From Sphingomonas aurantiaca (GTDB taxonomy: Bacteria; Pseudomonadota; Alphaproteobacteria; Sphingomonadales; Sphingomonadaceae): a DNA stretch of 64,000 bases. A program made the position numbers and the translations under genes. Numbering within the stretch: the first letter of the stretch is position 1; each line of letters begins with the position of its first letter. The stretch lies in assembly GCF_003050705.1 (NCBI RefSeq), contig NZ_QAOG01000001.1, positions 541,105-605,104 of the forward strand. Reading direction: 5' to 3'. Positions 46,705 through 53,975 of the stretch are shown here, piece after piece. The notes beneath the pieces are model-generated. The model was not told the DNA's origin, did not search any database, and saw only the letters and a program-made list of their open reading frames with translations.

Positions 46705-48966
46705 ATGACGATGATGAAACGGTCTGTCTTGCACCATAGTGTAGTCCTCGCCGCGCTCGCCATGTCGGCCGAGGCGCACGCGCAGCAGGCCGCGGACCAG
46801 CCCCCCGCGCCGGCGGATGGCGATATCGTCGTCACCGCGCAGCGCCGGTCCGAACGCCTGCAGGACGTCCCGATCGCCGTCACCGCGATCACCGGCGACG
46901 ATCTGCGCGAACGCCGCATCGCCGACGTGCTCGATCTGTCGGGCCGTGTTCCCGGGCTCCAGATCCGCTCGGCGGACAATGGCGCCAACCCGCGCATCTT
47001 CATCCGCGGCGTCGGCCTCAACGACTTCAACCCGGCGACGGCGAGCGCGGTCGGGATCTACGTCAACGGCGTCTATGTCGCCTCGACACTCGCCCAGCGC
47101 GACGCGTTCTTCGATCTGGGACAGGTCGAGGTGCTGCGCGGACCGCAGGGCACGCTGTACGGCCGCAACACGACGGGTGGCGCGATCAACGTCACGACGC
47201 GCCAGCCGGGCAACACGCCCGAAGCCGATCTGTCGCTCGATTATGGCCGGTTCAACGCGGTGACGCTGCAGGGCGGGATCAGCGCGCCGGTCGCGACCGA
47301 CCTGCTGGCAGTGCGCATCGCCGGCCTCTATCAGCGCGACGACGGCTATATGCGCGACACGCTGACCGGCAACCGCGGCAACAATGTCGACCGCTGGGCG
47401 CTGCGGAGCAGCGCGCATTTCACGCCGTCGAGCACGATCACCGACGACCTCACCGTCAATGCGAGCCGTTCGACCGGCGGATCGCTCCAGGCCAATGTGC
47501 GCACGCTGATCCCGCAGACCGCGGCGGCGACCGGCGCCGACGGGCTGTGCACACCCGCCTTCTACACCTCGGGCCAGTGCACCAACATCTTGGGCTACGC
47601 CAACACCAGCCGCAATCTGTACGAAGGCGCGTATAGTTTCGAGGGGCAGGACCGGGTCAGCCTGGTCGGCACGGGCAACACGCTGTCGGTCGATCTCGGC
47701 CCGGTCAGCCTGATCGCGGTGACCGGGTTCCAGCATGCCAGCCGCAACGACCAGGAGGATACCGACGCCAGCCCGGTGCCGGTCATCGCCGCCTCCTATA
47801 TCACCCGGCAGAACACGTTCAGCCAGGAGCTGCGCCTCCAGTCGAACGGTCACGACCGGCTGCGCTATGTCGCCGGCGTCTATTATGCACACGATCTGAT
47901 CCGCAACGACTCGTCGCTCGACGTGCTGCCGGTCCTGCGCGCTCCCACGGCCGACAATCCGAGCGGGGTCGATCTTGCCGCGGGGATCGGTGACTTTGCG
48001 TGGCCGTCGCGGCAGGTGACGAACAGCTATGCCGGTTTCGGCCAGGTGGATTTCGACCTGACGCCGCGGCTGACGCTGACCGGCGGGCTGCGCTATTCCG
48101 CCGACCGCAAGCGCTTCGACTATCGTGCGGAGGCGGCTGCGGGAACGATCGCGCTGTTCACCTTCGCCGACACGAAGACGTTCGGCTCATGGTCGGGGCG
48201 CGCCGGGCTGCAATATCGCTTCACGGATTCCGCCAACGTCTATGCGAGCTATAATCGCGGGACCAAGAGCGGCGGCTTCTTCAGCGGCTTCGCGCAGGAT
48301 CCATCGCTGATCGGCCCCTACAAGGACGAGACGGTCGACGCGTACGAAGTCGGTGCCAAGACGCAGTGGCTCGATCGCCGCCTCGGTCTCAACCTGTCGG
48401 CCTTCTATTACGATTACAGCGATCTGCAGGTCTATACGTCGGTGGTGCAGGGGCTGATCACCACGCAGCTGTTCACCAACGCGTCGGCGGCGCGGATCTA
48501 CGGTGCCGAACTCGAACTGACCGCGCGGCCGGTCGACGGGCTCAACCTCAGCGCCTCGACCTCGCTGCTCAGCGCGACCTATCGCGACTTCATCTCGCAG
48601 GGCGCCGATTATTCGGGCAATCGCCTGCCCTCGGCGCCGAAAGTCAGCGTGCAGGGGAGCGCGGAGTATCGCAGGCCGATCGGCACAGGCGCGGTGATCG
48701 CCCGCGCCGACGTCTCCTATCGCAGCAAGGTCTTCTTCGACACGACCAACGACGCCCGGCTGGGCGACCGTGCGCGTGCGTTCGTCGATGGGCGGGTCGG
48801 GTGGCAGTTCGCCAAGGATCGCTACGAGATCGCGCTGTGGGTCCGCAACATCTTCGACGTGCCGGTCATATCCGACATCACGCCGCTGCCCGCGCTCGGC
48901 TTCGACGCCGTCGTCGTCGGGCGGCCGCGGACCTGGGGCCTGTCGCTGCGGGCGAACTATCGATGA
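46705..48966 (+). CDS. TonB-dependent outer-membrane receptor
   Basis: 753 aa. AAAGGGG precedes the ATG. The signal peptide ends near AEAHA. The plug starts GDIVVTAQRRSERLQDVP and has RRIADVLDLSGRVPGLQI, RIFIRGVGLNDFNP, GQVEVLRGPQGTLYGRNTTG and GGAINVTTRQPG, the standard sphingomonad small-molecule receptor pattern. The barrel ends RPRTWGLSLRANYR. The stop overlaps the MFS gene start (ATGA), so the receptor is co-translated with an inner-membrane transporter, which makes a complete two-membrane uptake route likely. Relatives import siderophores, vitamins, lignin-derived aromatics or sugars. Confidence 0.95.
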   Translation: MTMMKRSVLHHSVVLAALAMSAEAHAQQAADQPPAPADGDIVVTAQRRSERLQDVPIAVTAITGDDLRERRIADVLDLSGRVPGLQIRSADNGANPRIFIRGVGLNDFNPATASAVGIYVNGVYVASTLAQRDAFFDLGQVEVLRGPQGTLYGRNTTGGAINVTTRQPGNTPEADLSLDYGRFNAVTLQGGISAPVATDLLAVRIAGLYQRDDGYMRDTLTGNRGNNVDRWALRSSAHFTPSSTITDDLTVNASRSTGGSLQANVRTLIPQTAAATGADGLCTPAFYTSGQCTNILGYANTSRNLYEGAYSFEGQDRVSLVGTGNTLSVDLGPVSLIAVTGFQHASRNDQEDTDASPVPVIAASYITRQNTFSQELRLQSNGHDRLRYVAGVYYAHDLIRNDSSLDVLPVLRAPTADNPSGVDLAAGIGDFAWPSRQVTNSYAGFGQVDFDLTPRLTLTGGLRYSADRKRFDYRAEAAAGTIALFTFADTKTFGSWSGRAGLQYRFTDSANVYASYNRGTKSGGFFSGFAQDPSLIGPYKDETVDAYEVGAKTQWLDRRLGLNLSAFYYDYSDLQVYTSVVQGLITTQLFTNASAARIYGAELELTARPVDGLNLSASTSLLSATYRDFISQGADYSGNRLPSAPKVSVQGSAEYRRPIGTGAVIARADVSYRSKVFFDTTNDARLGDRARAFVDGRVGWQFAKDRYEIALWVRNIFDVPVISDITPLPALGFDAVVVGRPRTWGLSLRANYR

Positions 48967-50129
48967 CCGCGAGCGGCACGACCCGCTCGGCCTATGTCGC
49001 CGCGTTCGTCGTCGGGGTGTACGGCATCCTGATGGCGGGCCTTGCGCCGCTGTTGCTCGGTACCCTCGTCGCGGAGGGGCATCTGACCGCGGCGCAGCTC
49101 GGGCTCGCCGCCACAGCCGAGCTGGTGACGATGGGGCTCTCCGCGGGCGGGGCCGGGTTCCTGGTCGAGCGCCTGTCGCCGCGTCTGCTTGCTTTGGGCA
49201 GCGTCGCGGCGATCATGATCCTCGACGTCGCGACCACCCGCGCGACCGGCGGGACCGTCATCCTGCTGCGCGCGCTCGCCGGCGCGCCGAGCGGCGTGCT
49301 TATCGGGCTGGTGACCGCGATGATCGTCCGGTCGGCACAGCCCGCGCGGCAGGCGGGCTTCTATCTCACGATCCAGACCGTGGCGCAGCTCGCCTGCGCG
49401 GCGCTAATCGGCGGGCTGGTCGCGCAGAAGCACGGCGCGGCGGCGGGATTTCTCGCGATTTCCGCGCTCGGCGTGCCGGTCGCGATCGCCGCGCTGTGGA
49501 CACCGACGCGACTGGCGCGCTTCGTCGGGGAACAGGGCATGGGGCTTCCCGATGTCTATGGCTGGCTGGCGCTTGCGGCCGCGTTCTGCTTCTTCGCGGG
49601 CATCCTCGGCATCTGGATCTATCTCGAACCGCTCGCCCGCCAGGCCGGGCTGTCCGCCGATACCGGCGGGCTGGCGATCGTGCTCGCGCTGGCGGGACAG
49701 GTCGTGGGCGGCGTACTCGGCGCGGCGACGGTACAGCGCTGGCCATGCCGCGTCGTCCTGCCCGGATCGATCGCGGTGCTGGTCGTGGCGTCGGCGATCT
49801 TCGCGACACTGCCCGGGCCGAGCGTCTTTCTGGCGACCGCGATCGGCTTCGGCATGCTGTGGGCGTTCGCAAGCCCGTATTTCACCCGGCTGCTGATCGA
49901 TGTCGATCCGACGCACCGTGCCGCGATGCTCGGTTCGGCCGCCTTGCTACTCGGCTGCGCCACCGGGCCGACGGTGGCGGCGCTGACCGTCAGCGATGCC
50001 GATGTCCGCGGCTGCCTCACGCTCGGCACGGGGCTGCTTCTCGTCACCGGCGGCATCGTGCTGCTGCTTCCCGTTCTCCGGCGCGTGGGCCGCCCCGCGT
50101 TCGCCGCGCACTCGAAAGACCGATCATGA
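48963..50129 (+). CDS. MFS transporter
   Basis: 388 aa with about 12 hydrophobic helices. Family marks include a conserved loop after helix 2 (FLVERLSPRLLALGS) and RSAQPARQAGFYLTIQT near the middle. It resembles the sugar/acid permease-type MFS proteins without a close named relative. It starts within the stop of the TonB receptor (ATGA) and ends within the start of the lactone oxidase (ATGA at 50126-50129), so the three genes are translationally coupled. It probably moves the substrate delivered by the receptor across the inner membrane. Confidence 0.9.
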   Translation: MTASGTTRSAYVAAFVVGVYGILMAGLAPLLLGTLVAEGHLTAAQLGLAATAELVTMGLSAGGAGFLVERLSPRLLALGSVAAIMILDVATTRATGGTVILLRALAGAPSGVLIGLVTAMIVRSAQPARQAGFYLTIQTVAQLACAALIGGLVAQKHGAAAGFLAISALGVPVAIAALWTPTRLARFVGEQGMGLPDVYGWLALAAAFCFFAGILGIWIYLEPLARQAGLSADTGGLAIVLALAGQVVGGVLGAATVQRWPCRVVLPGSIAVLVVASAIFATLPGPSVFLATAIGFGMLWAFASPYFTRLLIDVDPTHRAAMLGSAALLLGCATGPTVAALTVSDADVRGCLTLGTGLLLVTGGIVLLLPVLRRVGRPAFAAHSKDRS

Positions 50130-51397
50130 CGAAATGGACCAACTGGTCGGGCAGCGTCGTCGCGCATCCCGCCACGCTCGCCAAACCCCGCGGGCTCGAC
50201 GAACTGGCCAAGGTCGTCACGACCGCGCGGCAGGTGCGGATGGTCGGGGCAGGGCATTCCTTCATGCCGCTGTGCCAGACCGAGGGGACGCTGGTGTCGC
50301 TCGCCGATCTCGAAGGCGAAATCGAGGTCGCCGCGGATCGCCGCTCGGTCTGGGCTCCGGCAGGCTGGAGTCTCGCGCGACTGACCGACGCGCTCTGGGC
50401 CGAGGGGCTGTCGCTCTACAACCAGGGTGACGTCAATCCACAGTCGCTCGCGGGGGCCGCCGGCACCGGTACGCACGGCACCGGCGAGACGCTCGGCAGC
50501 ATCTCGACGCAGGTGACCGGCGTCCGCCTGATGCGCGCCGACGGCACGCTCGTCACGTGCGACGCGCAGACCGAGCCGGAACTCTTCCAGGCGCAGCGCC
50601 TCGGTTTGGGGCTGCTCGGCATCGTGGCGGCGATGCGGATTGCGGTGTTGCCCGCCTATCATCTTGAGGAACGCGTCGAACGCTGGCCGCTCGACATGGT
50701 GCTCGACCGGTTCGACGACCTGACCGCGGAGTCGCGGCATATGGAATTCTGGGTCTTCCCCTATGCCGATCACGTCATTCTCAAGCGCCTCCACCCGGTC
50801 GAACCCGAAGGCCCGTATCGCCACGCCAACGACGTCAATGAGGGCGCGTTTCGCGTCGCCTGCAACATCTCCCGCCGCGCGCCCGCGCTGATCCCGACCC
50901 TCCAGCGCGGCATGATGCGCGCGATCGGCGGTCCCAAGCGGCGCGTCGGCCCGGCCTATCGCATCTTCGCGCAGGATCGGACCGTGCGCTTCGAGGAGAT
51001 GGAATATGAGGTGCCGCGCGCCGACGGGCTGGCGACTTTGCGCGAGGCGCTCCGCTACGTCCGGCAGGCGCGGCTGCCGCTCGCCTTTCCGTTCGAAGTC
51101 CGCACCGTCGCCGCCGACGATATCTGGCTGAGCCCGTTCCATGCGGGGCCGTGCTTGTCGATCTCGGTCCACCAATATGCCGGCATGCCGTGGCAGGAGG
51201 AATTCGCGGCGGTCGAGGCGATCCTGCGCGGTGCCGGCGGCCGCCCGCACTGGGCCAAGCGGCACAGCCTGGATTTCGAGGGGGCGACCCGCCTCTATCC
51301 CCGCCTGTCCGACTTCCTCCGGGTCCGGCGCGGCGTCGACCCGGAAGGCAAGTTCGTGAATTGCTTCTTCGATCAGCTGTTTGCCATCGGTGCGTGA
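50126..51397 (+). CDS. D-arabinono-1,4-lactone oxidase-type FAD-linked oxidoreductase
   Basis: 423 aa. The N-terminal FAD-binding (VAO-type) domain has VRMVGAGHSFMPL and GAAGTGTHGTGETLG; the His in HSF is where related oxidases bind FAD covalently. The ALO C-terminal domain ends with GRPHWAKRHSLDF and DPEGKFVNCFFDQLF. Known relatives oxidise aldonolactones (arabinono-, gulono- or galactonolactone) or sugar alcohols such as xylitol. The partner PLP enzyme at 45394 suggests a modified substrate instead. It is the last gene of the coupled unit. Confidence 0.92.
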   Translation: MTKWTNWSGSVVAHPATLAKPRGLDELAKVVTTARQVRMVGAGHSFMPLCQTEGTLVSLADLEGEIEVAADRRSVWAPAGWSLARLTDALWAEGLSLYNQGDVNPQSLAGAAGTGTHGTGETLGSISTQVTGVRLMRADGTLVTCDAQTEPELFQAQRLGLGLLGIVAAMRIAVLPAYHLEERVERWPLDMVLDRFDDLTAESRHMEFWVFPYADHVILKRLHPVEPEGPYRHANDVNEGAFRVACNISRRAPALIPTLQRGMMRAIGGPKRRVGPAYRIFAQDRTVRFEEMEYEVPRADGLATLREALRYVRQARLPLAFPFEVRTVAADDIWLSPFHAGPCLSISVHQYAGMPWQEEFAAVEAILRGAGGRPHWAKRHSLDFEGATRLYPRLSDFLRVRRGVDPEGKFVNCFFDQLFAIGA

Positions 51398-51459
51398 TCG
51401 CGCCGATCGGCAAGCGCAGGTTTGCCTTTGCCGATAGGGTAAGCCAGAGCGCAGCCACC

Positions 51460-52086
51460 ATGGTCGAACCCCGTCGCCTACCCATGCAGGAGCGCAGCAT
51501 GCGCCGTCGCGAGGCCATCCTCGTCGCGGCGCAGGACCTGCTCGTCACCGAGAACCCCGAAGACCTCGCGATGCGCGAGGTGGCGCGCCGCGCGGACATC
51601 TCGATCGGTTCGCTCTATCAGTATTTCCCGTCGAAGCCCGCGATCCTGCGCGCTCTGGTGATGCGCAATCTCGACAAGGTCGGCGCGTTGCTGCGGGGCG
51701 AAGTCAACGCGCTGCTCGAGGATCATGCCGGCCGCCCGACGATCGCGCAGGCGGTCGACCGGATCATCGACGCGTATGTCAGCCATTATCGCAGCCATCC
51801 CGAGGCGATCGCGGTGTGGGCGGGGGCGCAGGCCGATCTCGAACTGCGCCGGCTCGACGTGATCGATACGCGCGCGACCGCCGACTTCATGGTCGCGCCG
51901 ATGATGATCCTGCTGTCGTCGTCCGATCGCGACGCGATCCTGTCGGTGGCGTTGCTCATCACCGAACTCGCGGGCCATGCGGTACGGCTGGCGCTCGCCC
52001 TGGAAGCGCCGCTGACCGACCGCATCGTCGCGCAGTTCAAGACGATGGTCACCGCGGTCCTGGAGGCCAATCGCGAGCCGAATTAG
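51460..52086 (+). CDS. TetR family transcriptional regulator
   Basis: 208 aa. The N-terminal helix-turn-helix domain (about 15-65) has RREAILVAAQDLL, DLAMREVARRADISIGSLYQYFPSKPAIL, split by the turn. The C-terminal ligand-binding part is helical, with VAVWAGAQADLELRRLD-like IAVWAGAQADLELRRLD. It lies 62 bases after the lactone oxidase gene in the same direction, so it may be the operon's own repressor. The ATG at 51460 has no strong ribosome binding site; a second ATG lies eight codons in. I see no clear operator. Confidence 0.92.
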   Translation: MVEPRRLPMQERSMRRREAILVAAQDLLVTENPEDLAMREVARRADISIGSLYQYFPSKPAILRALVMRNLDKVGALLRGEVNALLEDHAGRPTIAQAVDRIIDAYVSHYRSHPEAIAVWAGAQADLELRRLDVIDTRATADFMVAPMMILLSSSDRDAILSVALLITELAGHAVRLALALEAPLTDRIVAQFKTMVTAVLEANREPN

Positions 52087-52248
52087 GTGGTTGCGGTCCG
52101 CCGTTCGCGCCGACGCCGCGGATCCGGAGGGCGGCGCCTTGGGTCATGCCGCATCCCGGGGTCGGTAGCGCCGGCAACCGCAGGCTCCCGTCCGTCCGGC
52201 CGCCACGCGATATTGCATCGGCCGATGAACCGGGCTTAGGCTGCGGGG

Positions 52249-52584
52249 ATGGAAAACACCGCATCGCCGCTCGACCTGTTCACCCTCCTCGAAATCGCGC
52301 TGGAGGAGCGCAACGAAGCCGCCGACGCCTTCGACCTGTTCAAGCAGGATGCGGTCATGGCGCATGCCCCCGCGCCGGGCGACGAGCCTCTGGTCACCAG
52401 CGAGGATGCCGCAGAGGCAGCGGCAGAAGAAGTCGACGAGTTCAGCGCAGAAGTGCGAGAGCTGTTAACCAACGCGTCCGATACCGATCTGACCGACGCC
52501 TATCGGCAGTCCGGCGGCGAGGTCGGCCATCCGGTGGCCGAAGCGCTTCTCGGCGAGATCAAGCGCCGCGGCCTCAGGGTCTGA
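52249..52584 (+). CDS. Small acidic helical protein of unknown function
   Basis: 111 aa, pI clearly acidic. The N-terminal helix (LDLFTLLEIALEERNEAADA) and the Ala/Glu-rich centre (AAEAAAEEVDEFSAEVREL) are coiled-coil-like, and the end is GGEVGHPVAEALLGEIKRRG. No domain is recognised. The gene ends three bases before the SRAP gene, so the two are very probably co-transcribed, which is the only clue to function (a DNA-damage or chromatin partner is a possibility, not shown). Confidence 0.65.
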   Translation: MENTASPLDLFTLLEIALEERNEAADAFDLFKQDAVMAHAPAPGDEPLVTSEDAAEAAAEEVDEFSAEVRELLTNASDTDLTDAYRQSGGEVGHPVAEALLGEIKRRGLRV

Positions 52585-52587
52585 TCG

Positions 52588-53244
52588 ATGTGTAATCGCG
52601 CCCGGTTCAGCGGCGAACCCGAGACGATCATCGAGCATTTCGGCGCGGACTGGTTGGCGGACAAGCCGATGGACAACCGGTTCGATCCGCAGGAACTGCG
52701 GCCCTTCGGCCGGGCCTATGTCGTGCGCAACGACGCGGGGCGCCGGGGCCTGGACGTGATGGAATGGGACGTTCTTGCAGGCCAGGCCAAACAGGCCGGT
52801 CGCAAGGTCGCGCAGACCAACGTTCGTACGCTCCATCTTCCGCAGTGGCGCTCGCTGGTGAGCGATCCGGCGAACCGTTGCCTGATCCCGCTGACCGAGT
52901 TTTGCGAATGGGCGCGCCAACCGACCGACCTTGGCGACGGCAAGAAGCCGATCAAGGGCGAGATGTGGTTTGCGGTGACCGACCAGCCGGTGTTCGCGAT
53001 CGCGGGCTTCTGGCGACAGGTCGACGACCAGCGCTATTTCGCGATGGTGACGTGCGACGCGAACGCGCTGGTGTCGCCGATCCATCCAAAGGCGATGATC
53101 ACGATCCTGCGCCCGGACGACCACGAGCGCTGGCTCACCGGCAGCTATGACGACGTCCTGGCGCTCCAGCGTCCCTATCGTGCCGAGGCCATGACCGTGC
53201 GTGGGCCGGTGTTCCCGACCCGCCAAGCCGCTCCGCTCGCCTGA
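52588..53244 (+). CDS. SOS response-associated peptidase (SRAP) family protein, HMCES/YedK-like
   Basis: 218 aa. It starts MCNRARF: after Met removal Cys2 is the catalytic nucleophile that forms a thiazolidine crosslink to abasic sites in single-stranded DNA. Other family marks are AQTNVR (77-80), the Glu in PLTEFCEWAR (E104-E107 region), GFWRQVDDQ and SPIHPKAMITIL with the conserved His. It protects abasic DNA in the cytoplasm. Compared with YedK it has the standard length. It directly follows the small acidic gene by three bases. Confidence 0.93.
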   Translation: MCNRARFSGEPETIIEHFGADWLADKPMDNRFDPQELRPFGRAYVVRNDAGRRGLDVMEWDVLAGQAKQAGRKVAQTNVRTLHLPQWRSLVSDPANRCLIPLTEFCEWARQPTDLGDGKKPIKGEMWFAVTDQPVFAIAGFWRQVDDQRYFAMVTCDANALVSPIHPKAMITILRPDDHERWLTGSYDDVLALQRPYRAEAMTVRGPVFPTRQAAPLA

Positions 53245-53286
53245 GTCTCTCATTCGAGGTTACCGCGGCGCTAACCCTCATTTTGG

Positions 53287-53312
53287 GGAACGATCGTCCT
53301 GCGACACGGCTT
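53287..53312 (+). promoter_or_regulatory. EcfG-like (general stress sigma factor) promoter candidate
   Basis: GGAAC at 53287-53291, a 17-base spacer and GCTT at 53309-53312 resemble the GGAAC-N16/17-CGTT consensus of alphaproteobacterial EcfG promoters. The candidate lies about 40 bases upstream of the stress-protein ATG at 53352. Confidence 0.55.
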
Positions 53313-53351
53313 TAAGAGGTATCTGCAACCCGGTCGTCGACAGGAATTACC

Positions 53352-53873
53352 ATGAGCACGAACCTCGTATCCGCTGTTTTCGACACCCATGCCGACGCAG
53401 AACGCGCGCTGGCCGAACTGCGCAACGCAGGAGTGAGCGACAGCGCGATCTCCGTCGTCGCCCAGCATGATGGCAAGACCGCGACGACCGACGGCAGCGG
53501 CAACGACACGCAGGAATTCGTCGGCAAGGTCGCGGCGGGCGCCGGTATCGGGACGTTGCTCGGCATCGCTGCGCTCGCGATCCCGGGCGTCGGACCGCTG
53601 GTCGCGGCAGGCGCGATCGCATCGGCGGCGATTCCGGGTGCGGCGATCACCGGCGCGGCGCTGGGCGGCGCGGTCGGCGGGCTTGAAAAGGTCATGACCG
53701 ATCACGGCGTCAGCCGGGTCGATGCCAGCTATTACGAGGGCCGCATCAACGAGGGCGGTGTCTTCGTCTCGGTCGATACCAGCGCAGCGAACGTCACGCC
53801 CGAAGCCGCCGCGGACATGCTCGCGCGCGCTGGCGGACACAGCGCGACGCGGACGAAGGTGGCGGTCGCATAA
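53352..53873 (+). CDS. General stress protein 17M-like (YflT-type) membrane-associated protein
   Basis: 173 aa. The N-terminal domain (NLVSAVFDTHADAERALAEL, NAGVSDSAISVVA) is a ferredoxin-like fold of the YflT/heat-induced stress protein type. A Gly/Ala-rich glycine-zipper segment follows (about 58-115: GAGIGTLLGIAALAIPG and GAALGGAVGGL) and probably inserts in or associates with the membrane. The last part (SYYEGRINEGGVFVSVD) completes the fold. The EcfG-like promoter upstream fits a general stress role. It is monocistronic, closed by a terminator at 53902. Confidence 0.8.
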   Translation: MSTNLVSAVFDTHADAERALAELRNAGVSDSAISVVAQHDGKTATTDGSGNDTQEFVGKVAAGAGIGTLLGIAALAIPGVGPLVAAGAIASAAIPGAAITGAALGGAVGGLEKVMTDHGVSRVDASYYEGRINEGGVFVSVDTSAANVTPEAAADMLARAGGHSATRTKVAVA

Positions 53874-53901
53874 CCCCCAGCCATCTGGTCGAGATAATAG
53901 A

Positions 53902-53929
53902 GGGCGCTCCCGGTGGGGGCGCCCTTTTT
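53902..53929 (+). terminator. Rho-independent terminator of the stress protein gene
   Basis: GGGCGC/GCGCCC stem with an 11-base loop followed by TTTTT, about 30 bases beyond the stop. Confidence 0.88.
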
Positions 53930-53975
53930 CATGCCGCCGACCCGGCGCCGATGCGGGGCTCGCCGCGCGTCGCGT

